From: Amorphophallus konjac
Lineage: Eukaryota; Streptophyta; Magnoliopsida; Alismatales; Araceae
Assembly: GCA_022559845.1 (NCBI GenBank)
Contig: CM040128.1
Location: forward strand, 71,983,247-72,047,246
Reading direction: 5' to 3'
Length of the DNA stretch: 64,000 bases
Made by a program: the position numbers and the translations under genes. The notes beneath the pieces were generated by a model. It saw only the letters and a program-made list of their open reading frames with translations, was not told the origin of the DNA and did not search any database. Below, piece by piece: positions 21,017-31,074 of the stretch. The number at the start of each line of letters is the position of its first letter. Position 1 is the stretch's first letter.

Positions 21017-22588
21017 CCCGTCTATCAACCTCTGTGAAAACTGCTCTAGGTTCTCCCCGTACCTATGCCTAGCATCCCCTAAGTCCATCACCGTAGTCAG
21101 GTCTGTGCGGAAGATAGTCCTACACTCGCTAGGAGTCTCGTAGACCATCTCTAGCCCTAGCAGTCTCTGGGCGAACTCAGTGTAGTCAGGGTAGGTGATC
21201 CCACTCACAGCCTCCCCGTCTACCCTAAGCCCGGTGATCCTAGCTACATCCTCCAGGGTAGGAACCATATGCCCCCAGGGCATCAGGAATGCCCGGCTAG
21301 TCCTGTCCCATCTCTCCCGTAGAACCTGGATAAGTGGTAGGTCTGGTCTAACTGGCTCTATGGATAGGAAGGCCCCGAACAACATGGCGTCTACCCTAGC
21401 TCTCTGAAACTCAGGGAGGCCGTAGTATGCTGCCCGGACCATGCCCCAGGAGATGCGCGTCCTCATCAACCCCTGCATGCATAAAGAAAAGAATTTTCGC
21501 TTAATTATTTTGATTATTCATGCTGAATCTCATTTTGATTGCCCTGGGTTATGTTGATGTTTGATTTTAATTAGCGACCACCCTTGGGTCGTTGTTTGTT
21601 GAATTAGCGCCCCTGGGAGGGGCGTGGTTCTTAAGTGTACTTTGAATTCACGACCTACCCTAGGTCGCTGTTTATCTAAGAAATGCCTCTGTATTGGGCG
21701 TGGTTTGGTAGTTAATTTCTAATTTCTTAAAGATTTTTCAGGAGACGCCCATCCCAGGGTCATCTTTTGCTTAAGTCACGCCCCTATGTGGGACGTTGTT
21801 TTCAAATGGGAGTTTTGGGGCCTCATAATAATTTTTGAAATTAATGATTTGACGTCCGCTGGTTTGGTCGTCGTTCATTGAATTAACGCCCTGGTGGGGG
21901 GCGTTGTTTTCAGGATTTTCAGAAAATGAAATAAAAATAACAGCATGCGAATAATTCATGGAAAAATAATTAAAGCATGGAAATTAATGGAAATTAACAG
22001 CATGATATGAAAAATGATGAATTTAAATGGGCGACATGCTGCAGGGCGTGTTTTATTCGGGTTAATTATTTTTCAGAAAATTAATTCAATTAACGCCCTT
22101 GGGTTAGGCGTTTCATTTCTAACTCACGCCCCTATGGGGGGCGTCTTTTCTCTGAGTTACAGGGGTTATACCCCGAGGGCTATGGAAAATGCTGAAAAAT
22201 AAAAATAAAATTGCATAAAAAATGGAAATAAAACATAGAAAAAATGGAAATAGGGTTGGCGGCCTACCTTCTTGTGCTTTGGTCCTTGTGGCTGAGGTCG
22301 TGGTTGCCTGGGTCGCCGTAGTTGGCCGGCACGAGGAGCGGCCGCCGCCGTGCGCGGTGGCTCTTCCTCTCCTCCTTCTCCTTCTTCACCACCTTCTTCC
22401 TCAATGCCTTCGCCATCATCATCTTCTTCTTCTTCGCCTTGTCCTCCGGCCTCGTCGCCGGCCATAGCCGCCGGACCTTCCTCGGCCACCGCCGACGGAG
22501 CCTCCACGGCGTCTTCCTCGTGGGATTCTTCTCCCAAGTCCACAACCTCCGGTGCGGCCATCCTCTGCCGCTTGAGTCCATCGGTCAT
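21017..22588 (-). pseudogene. PMD gene, 5' part: acidic exon 1 and first half of exon 2
   Basis: Exon 1 is 22,588-22,268 (107 codons). It starts MTDGLKRQRMAAPEVVDLGE, has a long run of Glu/Asp/Gly (residues about 45-75), and ends in a basic PQPQGPKHKK. The acidic tract and basic tail suggest a chromatin or nuclear protein, which is inference. The donor is GTAGG; intron 1 (22,267-21,473) holds eleven ACG-palindrome modules. Exon 2 starts at 21,472 after TGCAG and reads WGHMVPTLEDVARITGLRVD and GEAVSGITYPDY, the PMD signature. It breaks at the retrotransposon after QRLIDG. PMD proteins include host MAIN-like regulators and many transposon-borne copies. Its setting among gypsy DNA and motif arrays points to the latter. 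A TTAAATA box lies on the minus strand at 22,882-22,888. Confidence 0.85.
21570..22150. repeat. ACG-palindrome array 2, within intron 1 of the PMD gene (about eleven modules)
   Basis: Modules begin with AGCGCCC, CACGCCC, AACGCCC, GACGTCC and similar, and end with GGGCGT, GGTCGT or GGACGT. Starts are near 21,570, 21,604, 21,647, 21,682, 21,741, 21,774, 21,848, 21,883, 22,029, 22,088 and 22,122. Several give good hairpins, such as CGCCCCTATGGGGGGCG at about 22,126-22,142. The spacing is irregular, so this is a site cluster and not a tandem satellite. Confidence 0.78.
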
Positions 22589-22739
22589 GGCTATGGCTAG
22601 GGCTAGGGTGTGGAGATAGAGAGAGAGATAGAGAGAGAGAATGAGAGATGGGGGAGGGTTCGGTTAGGGTTGCAGAAGAAAGAAGAGAAAGAGGGAAAGA
22701 GGACGGAGGAAGAAGAAGAAAGGAGAGAAAGTTAAGTCG

Positions 22740-23168
22740 AACGGTCAAAAAGAATTGACGACTTAAGGAAGGCCATGTCTTATGGAATTAACGACTGAAA
22801 CTTGGGCGTTTCTTGATAATTGACGACATTGCTTAAGGAGTTATTTGTGTTTGCATGGGGAATGATAACCGTCGTCAGACGTATTTAAGGGCGATTGATT
22901 GATGTGATGGGAATAATCATTACTATATTTAAGTAACGCCTATGATTGAGGCGTTATTTATATGAAACGTGGCTCTTCTGAAGGCGTTACTTTTGGAATT
23001 TCAACGAATATCTTTTGGAGTATAAATCGAATTAACGCCTTGTCTTAAGACGTTATTTAGTTAACGCCCATTGGTGAAGGCGTCAGTTATGAGAAATCAA
23101 TCATTGAAGACGACGTTGGCTGAGGCGTCACTTCGTGAATTCATGACATTTCCTGAGTCGTTATTTAC
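22740..23168. repeat. ACG-palindrome array 3, upstream of the PMD gene promoter (about nine modules)
   Basis: Modules of the AACGCC / GGCGTT type start near 22,787, 22,933, 22,966, 23,032, 23,060, 23,108 and 23,138, with weaker ones near 22,752 and 22,813. They straddle the TTAAATA box at 22,882-22,888 (minus strand). The densest part lies 45-280 bp upstream of that box. The array also lies between the two minus-strand genes. Confidence 0.72.
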
Positions 23169-23267
23169 AACAGAACCGCAGGTTATTGGAAGATTTGATC
23201 AGGAACATTGTGTTATGGCTCAATCAGAATATTATCATTGATTTATTGGAAAAGTGATTACATTGCT

Positions 23268-24668
23268 TCAATGAGCTATTTTGGGCCTCAAGCTTCTTAA
23301 AGCTATTACATAAGACTTCCACTGATCTCTGTCTTCTTTTAAGTTTTCCACAGGATGGTGAATCTTATTGATTTTCCACAGAGCTTGGATAGTTGTGCAC
23401 TCTTCTCCATCTTCATTGCTGCCGAGATCCCGTATCTTGATCGGAGGGAGATGAGATGGATCTTCGAATACTTGCCGTGGAAGCCCGAGTTGAAGAAGGC
23501 ACCGATGTGAGTTATACAGAATGAATTCTGAAGCGCCTATGAGTCGAAGGTCCGTCCCGGGAGAAAACCTTGCACGGAGCTCTTGAAGTTTGAGTATTCC
23601 TGGGGCGCAAGTAAAGAGATTCTTTGGCATCACCTTAAGGTGTTCTCGCCATTCCACCCTCTTCTTGATTTGAGGAATTCGGTTCATCACCCTATTGCTT
23701 ATTCCTAATGAGCTGGTCATGTAAAAGAGTGGGCTTTTTGAGAAGATTCTTGAGGATTGTTGGGCTTCATCACATGGATCAAATTTGAAGTGAAGGTCTA
23801 CCCAACTAGAGAGAGCTAGCATGCATCCGTAAATGGGTCTTCCCATTGCCGCCGAGGTAAGCCCGCTATAGAGATAAGCTAGAACAGCCGGTCTGATTCT
23901 CTCTCCTTCCCATAAGCTCGCCACGGCGCTCAACTGTGCCTCCTCTAGAAAATCCTCCATGGATGGGAATAAGAGTGCTCCTGCTAAGCATACCACAAAG
24001 GCCTTTGTCACCCGTTCGATCTCTTCTTCTTCTTTAGCTTGATCCGCTCTCTTGTACACCCATGAGGCAAGCTTTAGAAGATTAATTCCTTTAGTGACTT
24101 TGATTTGATTCACTAAGTTTGGGCTAGGTATCAATGTGGTTAATAGCTCGTGAGAAGAAATTGGTTTTGGCATGTTGGCCATCTTCCCTTCGTCCCCTTG
24201 CTTCATTCTCTTTAAACCTAAGATCATCTCCAATTCTTCTAATAGGATGGTGGCTTCAAAGGTAGAGAAGAGAAAGGTATGAGTAGAAGGATGCCATATC
24301 TCTACAAGAGCTCCTATAGCTGCCCAATAAAGATGGATTTGATCATGGTGTTTAGCATGGGTAACTAGGCTCAGGAGGTGCCATCTTGCTAGGTATACCC
24401 TCATATCCGAAGAAAACTTGGAAAGAATAAGTGGCAGCCACTTAATTTTTGTAAATCTCCTAGCTCCTGGGACATTTGGATAATCCTGTGGAAGAAAGAA
24501 AAGAAGGAGAATGCATGAGCGACAGAAGTAGTTCAGTGGAGATAAGAAAAGAGAAGAACAAAAGAAATAATATTTTACCTGGTTCATGGAGATTCTACTG
24601 CTTATGTGACCGTTGATCTCAGTTAGTCGAGGGGTAGAAGTTTTGGACCTCTTAAACGCCCTCTCCAT
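23268..24668 (-). CDS. PMD/DUF7745-like transposon-borne gene, two exons
   Basis: Exon 1 is 24,668-24,579 (MERAFKRSKTSTPRLTEING, ending SMNQ) and exon 2 is 24,485-23,268. The 93-bp intron (24,578-24,486) has a GTAAAA donor and a TTCCACAG acceptor. It lacks stops and is phase 0, so the unspliced frame is also open, at 466 codons; the spliced product is 435 residues. Exon 2 has YPNVPGARRFTKIKWLPL, YWAAIGALVEIWHPSTHTFL and LLEELEMILGLKRM. These resemble the N-terminal half of PMD or DUF7745 proteins that occur in plant retroelement 3' regions. The resemblance is by pattern only. A minus-strand TATAAA lies at 24,796-24,791, about 120 bases before the ATG. The frame is fully open, unlike the neighbouring broken elements. 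Confidence 0.7.
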   Translation of the reverse strand: MERAFKRSKTSTPRLTEINGHISSRISMNQVKYYFFCSSLFLSPLNYFCRSCILLLFFLPQDYPNVPGARRFTKIKWLPLILSKFSSDMRVYLARWHLLSLVTHAKHHDQIHLYWAAIGALVEIWHPSTHTFLFSTFEATILLEELEMILGLKRMKQGDEGKMANMPKPISSHELLTTLIPSPNLVNQIKVTKGINLLKLASWVYKRADQAKEEEEIERVTKAFVVCLAGALLFPSMEDFLEEAQLSAVASLWEGERIRPAVLAYLYSGLTSAAMGRPIYGCMLALSSWVDLHFKFDPCDEAQQSSRIFSKSPLFYMTSSLGISNRVMNRIPQIKKRVEWREHLKVMPKNLFTCAPGILKLQELRARFSPGTDLRLIGASEFILYNSHRCLLQLGLPRQVFEDPSHLPPIKIRDLGSNEDGEECTTIQALWKINKIHHPVENLKEDRDQWKSYVIALRSLRPKIAH

Positions 24669-24790
24669 CTTTGGTTTGCAGGAAGGGCTCGGGCGGTTGC
24701 AGTCCCTGCGAGAAGAAGAACGCGAACAGAAGAAGCAGAGAATAGAACTCTCAGAGGTTGCGATTGGTTGATCAGAGGAAGTGTCCTCCT

Positions 24791-24796
24791 TTTATA
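24791..24796 (-). promoter_or_regulatory. TATA box of the second minus-strand gene
   Basis: TATAAA on the minus strand in the context CTTCTATAAAAGGAGG. It sits about 120 bases upstream of the ATG at 24,668, and array 4 begins about 95 bases further upstream. Confidence 0.6.
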
Positions 24797-24891
24797 GAAG
24801 TCCGAAGGGTCTTAGGGCTGTTCGGAGTTGTGAGATTGGTTGCTATTAGGACTGGGTTTAGCTTTCACGGTGGAAACGGAAGCATGTTAAA

Positions 24892-25095
24892 TAACGCCGT
24901 CTGTTGGGGTGTCGATTTATGAATTGACGACCTGACAGAGGTCGTGTTTTATGTAGCGCCCTTTCCAGGGTCGTCTTCTTCCTGGACTCTCGATGAATTT
25001 CACGCCTTTTGGAAGGGCATGTTTCTTATTTTGACGCCCTCATGTTAGGCGCTTTTCATGTTTTTGACGCCGTTCTATCCAGGCGTGAATTTGTG
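24892..25095. repeat. ACG-palindrome array 4 (about six modules)
   Basis: Modules begin AACGCC, GACGAC, AGCGCC, CACGCC, GACGCC and GACGCC near 24,892, 24,917, 24,953, 25,000, 25,033 and 25,064. They end in GGTGTC, GGTCGT, GGTCGT, GGGCAT, GGCGC and GGCGT. The array lies directly upstream of the TATA box of the two-exon gene. Confidence 0.75.
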
Positions 25096-26290
25096 AGCTT
25101 ATGAATTTGCTTCCCTACATGCTTTGATGAACTTAAGTGCTATTATTTTGGAATTATTTTTAATTTAGCACTTATGATCATGTCATGCTTTGAATTGAGG
25201 GTTATTCATATTGAAATTGTGGGAGGGCTAATGAACTTTCAAGTGCAGAGGATTGCAGGTTTCGAGATGCCCGGATCACTGTTGGAGTAGCATCATGTTG
25301 TTCTTGTATTTCGTTCCTGTAAGCATTGTTACTATATGGTATCTATGCTATTTTAATATATCAAGGACCTTGTGGTTCTGATGAACCTGGAATTTGAGTT
25401 CCCCTTCATCAAAAACGGTGATAGTTCCAGGAGAGTCTTGATCACACGGATAGGCCGTTGAGTCATCCAAGGTTTGGGACGATGGTTTCACTTTCTGAGA
25501 TGATGCGCGGACAAACGGGCTTCGACTTAGTGTCAGCTCGGAGATCTGGATTCTTGACCAAATCTAGATGGCTTAGCAATATTATCCTTGATTATTTTCT
25601 ATTTTAGTTTTTTGTTTTATTTTTTTCTTTTTAGCCCAGCATGCATCATGTAGGACTTTGAGCTTTATGCTGAAAATCTTCATATTATGGCGATAATGAA
25701 AGTCACTCGTTCTTGATTGAGTTGACATGAGATATTCCACTCCAAATTGAGTACTTTATTCTCTCTGAAGCCGCTCAGGCTGGTTCCTTGAAGATGTTCC
25801 TTTGCTGGGTCTCCATCTCGATTCCCTTTATTTTTCTGCAAATCCACCTTGGTTGTAGAACGTCCACGTTGGCTGGTAACCGCTCTCCAATGGTGTCTCC
25901 TTATCGTGCCGCGCGCACACTTTATTTACTTAGTTTAATCTCTTTTATCCAGCAAATTGATGTTTCCTTGGAATCACTCGGAGTTGTTTCACTCAGAATC
26001 TTGGAAAGATTTCTAATGCTCGGTGTCTGAGGCGTGTCACATCACACCTTGGCGTCTACTTATCAGTCCATTCCACTTCATTCCGCTGGTTGCACTTTCG
26101 CTTCATTTTCGTCTCACTCCCTTGCAAAGCAGACGCCAAGACAGGGCAGCTGTAGACACGCCAAAATTGACGCTATGTCGATCAAATCTCATGTCACTAT
26201 ATTGACGCCCCAAAGTGAACTTCAATACATTCATAATATGAAGTTTTTCTATGTTTGTGTTTTTTTGGTTTGATCTTGCATTTTTGTGAT
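25096..26290. other. Unassigned A/T-rich DNA
   Basis: No gene, LTR end or domain is recognised. Short open frames near 25,788-26,273 overlap in different frames and have no recognisable content. This would be the end of the spacer and start of the 3' LTR if the region is one large Tat-type element. Confidence 0.4.
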
Positions 26291-26615
26291 TCGCGACCTG
26301 AAGAGGGGGGTTATTTTAAAAGCGACCTTACCTAGGGCGTGTTCAAAAGAAAGGACGACCAATTGTCAGGGCGTCAATTCCTGGTATTATCCGGTTTCAA
26401 AATAAATTCCAATTACTGATTGGCGTCCTTCCTCAGGGCGTGTTTTCAAGTAACACCTTTATCTCAGGCGTTTTCTCATAATTTTCAAATAAAGAAAGTT
26501 TTATTTCCAAATTTAAATCCAAGAAGTGACGCCCTTGACCAGGTCGTGTTATGGAGTAACGTCTTAAGGTAGGTCGTCAATTCAAATTTGACGCCCTTCT
26601 GAAGGTCGCGTTTTA
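26291..26615. repeat. ACG-palindrome array 5 (about eight modules)
   Basis: Modules start near 26,291, 26,321, 26,353, 26,419, 26,451, 26,526, 26,555 and 26,587, with half-sites such as GACGCCC and AGGTCGTG. About 150 bases downstream is a plus-strand TATATAA box (26,766-26,772). Confidence 0.75.
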
Positions 26616-27350
26616 TGTTTTGGTGTCCTGTTTGAGTGTGCCTTTCCTGAATAGTTCCCTGCCTTCTTTGGTCACCTTGCTCGATCAGGGAACTGGAGTC
26701 CTTGCCATTGATAACCATTGCCCATTCTTATCTTCTCAAATCCGTGGTTATCTTGATCAAAACTCTATATAAGCATGCTCTGGTCGATCTTGACAGAGGT
26801 TACCGAGGTCAGAAGTTATACATAGATACATACAGGGTTTACAGAGGCTCTCTTCATCTTCTTCCTGTGCGATTCTTTAGAAGAGCTCTCTGCTTCCTCT
26901 TCTTCCTGCCAGCAGCATCAACCCTGGTTCCCCTCTACTGTCGTCAGGGACAGCAGGGGTTTTTGCTTATCTATTTGTGCTTTTCCATCGGTCATCATCC
27001 ACCGTTTTCTTTTCTTGCATTAGTATCATATTTCTCCTTTCCCTAACTCTTTAGGGGCTTTAAAAACAAAAAAAAAGAGGTGCGCATGTTGTGTTCTTTT
27101 TTATCATCTTATTTTCTATTTGGGATTGATACTACATTCACTCTTGGCTGATCCATCTTTTTACTTGTTTGTTCTTTTTTTTTGCAAGGGTAATCAATAA
27201 GGAAAACCCCCTTCATCGGCCGGCCGATAGAAGGAGGAGGAAGGAATTCACAATCCATCCCGCATCCCACTTATCACCAGGTATTCGCGATCATTTATTT
27301 TATTATTGAGGTAACCCCTCTGGCGATCACTCTCCTTTATAGCACCACGT
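26616..27350 (+). promoter_or_regulatory. LTR-like promoter and leader
   Basis: A plus-strand TATATAA box (26,766-26,772) follows array 5. Downstream lie a CT-rich leader with CTTCTTCCT repeats, a T-rich tract ending TTTTTTGCAAG (about 27,171-27,188), and a GGCCGGCCG block near 27,220. A similar order (TATA box, T-rich tract ending TTTTGCAG, GGCCGGCCGG) occurs at 44,262-44,705. This looks like the U3-R-U5 part of an LTR, but I could not place its ends. Confidence 0.45.
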
Positions 27351-29182
27351 GCTTTCTTTTGTCTTTGTTATCATATCCATCATTTTATATATCTCATATG
27401 AGTGGTTTGTTCCACATGTGTGGATTTATCGCGATCCACAAACACAAACAATCATACAATGAGCAACCAAACTTTAGATGACTTCTAACAAAGATGTAAG
27501 TGACAAGAGATGAAGACACTCCAAGTCAACCAAGTTTGTTTAAGATGATGTGACAGGATTTTTATGATTTCTCCTTTGGAACTTTAGTAGATTGATTAGG
27601 ATGTGCTCTCAACAATAGGTTCCTGATAGGAGATGGTGTAAGGCTTGGTTTGACTCTAGATGTTGTCACTCCTTTACTTATGCAACCCTATACACGGGGT
27701 GGGAAAGGTACAACCGGCCCGGCGTCCGTGTGGGAATCCACGGCTCGCGGGGACTTATGGAGGTCCTCGGTGTGATTTTCTAGTCAATATGGAGACGAGA
27801 GGTCCGCACACCAAGGTAGGAAAATGCAATCTAATGTATGATAATATGCATGAGCCTATGTGCACCGGAGTGCATGCAAATTCTAACCTAGAATCTAGCA
27901 AACAAGTATGCAAACAATGATGTAAATAAATGAACTAACTGAGGAGGAGATCAGATAACACCCAAGCAAAAGATCACAGTAGAAACCACGAAAATAGAAT
28001 ACACCTCGGGATGCATACCTGTCTGGAGTATGTAACGGTCTAGAGGACCTGCGTCAGGGGTAAGTGACGATCGAATACCAGACCGTCAGAATCAATGTAA
28101 CGCAGGGACAGGAGACCGTCAGAGGAGCCAGGGAACCAGAAACAACAGGAAAATAGAAGGGAAATCTGGGCAAAACCAAACAAGGAAATGATGGCAGGTT
28201 TAACAGAGATCAAAAAGCACGATTGGCACAAGTTGTCCCACCGTGATCGCCAAAAAATTATCTGTTGATTTGTTTCGCTTCCTTCTCTTGTTTGTGATTT
28301 GTGGTGATAAAGATGATAAGCAAAAATCAATGATCTCAATCAACCTAAGGACTTGTGAACCATGAACCTAGGCAATCAGAACAAGCTCTAGCATGGGCAA
28401 TGCTATCTCAACCAAACTAATCTAAAGAAAGTAAAGAAAAACACACGCTGGAGCGTGGAGCAAGGAGTAAAAAAAAACATACCGCGTGGGTGGAACAAGC
28501 AAAGGAAATAAGAGATATGAGAGAGAAATCAATGCCCAATACTAAGGAAAGAACATGATCGCCACTAAGGTAATAAAACAAGCCAAAGACCTGGTCAATA
28601 CCTTAGAAATAGGGGGATGATGCACCCGCCCACGGGAGAGAGAAACCAATAAAATCTGCAGATCTACCTTGAATGTAACAGCCCAGACCCTGTGCGTCAT
28701 AGCAGTTTGACGGTCTCAATATGAACCGTTAGAGAAGCCTGACGCGCCTGACCATGACCGTCAGAGAACCTACAGAAATAGCCTGTGAATTCTTTGAACT
28801 CCAAACCTTCCAGCCGGCCAGAAAGCTTGGGCCTCATCTAATGAACTCTGTAAACCTGCCAAAGAACGTGAAACACCAGAAAATGATCCCAAATTAGCCC
28901 TTCAAACAAGCATAGTATCAATTCTTAGAGAACTTAAAATCATGCAAAGGGAAAGGGGAATACCGGGGAAGTTTTGGTTTTTTAACCCCTCTGGGCATTT
29001 TAAAAGATGGGAAGGATGTTTAGATGATGAAAACAATGGAGAACGTGGGAGAAAGAGGAGGGATAATGCTATGATGAGAGGAAGAAGAGATAACGCAAAT
29101 ATGCAAATTATGAACTTTAAAACCTAAAACCGAAGTACTCCCTGGACTGTGATGCAGATGGACGTGGAAGTAGACTCCTCTT
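27351..29182. other. Retroelement-like DNA interrupted by the Sirevirus (left part)
   Basis: There is no recognisable gene. Two clusters of GTAACGG / ACCGTYAG-type modules lie at about 28,026-28,112 and 28,676-28,770. The same motif is abundant at 43,056-43,486, on the other side of the Sirevirus insertion, so the two parts were once continuous. Confidence 0.55.
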
Positions 29183-29187
29183 GGATG

Positions 29188-31047
29188 TGTTGTGTCCCTG
29201 AAGTCATTTGAGTCATTCTGTGGTCACTTGGGTCATTCTACATCATTCTATGGTCATTTGCATTCTGTGGTATTCTTGGTTTTGATAATGGCTAAACACT
29301 ATAAGTCATTGATATCTTCCACTCTCATGTGATTGACATACGTGATGTTTTTATTCATGACAGATATGCTAATGAATGGACAAGGAATCAAGTGGCAATG
29401 GCCAAAGTGAAAGCTCATTGATCGCGCCCAAGCAAGGATGCAAATCTCATCTCTCTTACAAGCAAAAGTCGACATTTCATATTCGGCTCGTCACTCATCC
29501 AAGGTCAATGCACAAAGAAGTATAGCCAAGAGAATCCAAGGTTAAAGACTCAGTTGATACCTTCTAGACTATCAAGGGCGATGCCATAAACATGCACGGG
29601 CTGCTAATGGAGTTGAACGACGGAGTTCAAGACTTAACGGACCGACCCGGGCAAGCCCGGGTTCTGCCCAGCTGGCGGTCGACCGCCAGCACAGGGGCGG
29701 TCGACCGCCCCAGCCAGGGATCGCCAGTCTACATGTGTTTCAGCTGGCGATCGACCGCCAGCCCGTAGCGGTCGACCGGAAATCCTAGGGACCGCCCGTT
29801 TGTAGGTTTCTCAGTGGAGGTCGACTGCCAGAAGCTGCAGGTCGACCGCCAGCCCCGATGCAGCCTTGTTTGACTTCAAATTTCACCTCGTGGCCAGCCC
29901 CTTTCCATGGATTTGTTTAATCAAACCTTACCTAATCTTCCATGATTTATGGATCTGGTCTGGAGGGTGTCTATGGACCATTCAAGGTCTATAAAACCAA
30001 CACATGAGGGATTGGAAACCCTATCACTTCAAGGCTTCAAGGGAGATCAAGGGAGGCCATTTTCGAGATACTGTAGCAACTCCGTGAATAGTATTTTGGG
30101 AAGGAGTTCTTCATCTATTCCAAGGCATTCAAGTCCAGATCTGAAGCCATCTCAACATCCAAGGAAGAAGAAGCAATCAAGGGGTTCAAAGGTGATCTAA
30201 ACTGCATCCTTCTTCCTCTTCATCAACTCAAGAGGATCAAAAGGAAGATCAAAGCTACATCCAACACTCTCTCCATCAACTCAAGGTGATTCAAGTTCAT
30301 ATCTCAATCCAGCAACCTCCAAGGAAGAGTAGAAGCAAGAAAGACTAATAAGGGAGATCAAAGGAGGCTGCAAGGGTGTGTTCAAGGGAGATGAGTTCGA
30401 GTAGTGTAGCTGTGAACAGTACTCCGGGAAGAAGTTCTCCATCATATCTCCAAGTGATTCAAGCTACTTCAAGAGGAGATCAACTCCAAGCCAAGTGAAG
30501 CATCAAATTCAAGCTCCAGCAAACTCAGACAAGATCTTTTCTCTTTAAACATATTTCATATCTTGTTTGAGTATTTTCATAATTGTTCTTTTCCATTTCA
30601 TTCAAACATTTGGAACTGAAGATCGTCCCTATCGGTGGTTAGTAGGAAGGCAATCGGAAGTTGTCTGATCTGCAGTGTTGACGTCCCTACTGGCGGTTAG
30701 TAGGAAGGCAATCGGTGGTCTTTCCGTTTTACGGTTCAGTGCGTGGCACTAGTGGAGCCTCACCGGATTTGGTGAGGGGTGGACGTAGGACTGGGGATTC
30801 AGTCCAAACCACCTTAAAAATCTCGTGTGTTGTGGTTCGTTTGTGTGATTGTTTCGTTCTAGATGCATGCTTAAGTTCTATTCGATATAATAGTAATCAT
30901 CTTGCTAAGCAAATCGTTGTGTCCTTCATTTAGCTAGTTATATTCCGCTGCGATTTGTTCTATCTAGCTATTTAGAGGGTTCCATTGGAAAAAGAGGGAC
31001 AGATCTATTCACCCCTCCCCTCTAGATCCGATGTCCGCTACACAACA
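29188..31047 (+). repeat. 5' LTR of the Sirevirus
   Basis: It is 1,860 bp, TG...CA. The TATAAAA box is at 29,990-29,996 and the palindrome array at 29,671-29,866. R/U5 contains repeated AGTGATTCAAG and GTGAACAGTACTCCGGGAAG elements and ends in a CCCCTCCCCTCTAGATCCG block before ACAACA. Confidence 0.92.
29671..29866. repeat. Nested GGTCGACC palindrome array in U3
   Basis: It starts with a perfect 20-bp palindrome, GCTGGCGGTCGACCGCCAGC, then a perfect 18-bp one, GGGGCGGTCGACCGCCCC. Diverged copies (GGCGATCGACCGCC, GCGGTCGACCGG, GAGGTCGACTGCC, CAGGTCGACCGCC) follow to about 29,866. It ends about 125 bases before the TATA box. The 3' LTR holds the same array at about 41,380-41,566 with scattered C-to-T type changes. 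Such arrays are a known feature of Sirevirus LTRs. Confidence 0.88.
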
Positions 31048-31049
31048 AG

Positions 31050-31062
31050 TGGTATCAGAGCC
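31050..31062 (+). promoter_or_regulatory. Primer-binding site of the Sirevirus
   Basis: TGGTATCAGAGCC two bases after the LTR end matches initiator tRNA-Met. Confidence 0.92.
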
Positions 31063-31074
31063 TAATCTCTCATT

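Noticed and set aside
10275..26615. ACG-palindrome arrays as a CRISPR-like or satellite repeat
   Set aside because: The modules vary in the middle and in spacing, are scattered around genes, and the organism is a plant. They behave as clustered sites and not as a uniform repeat array.
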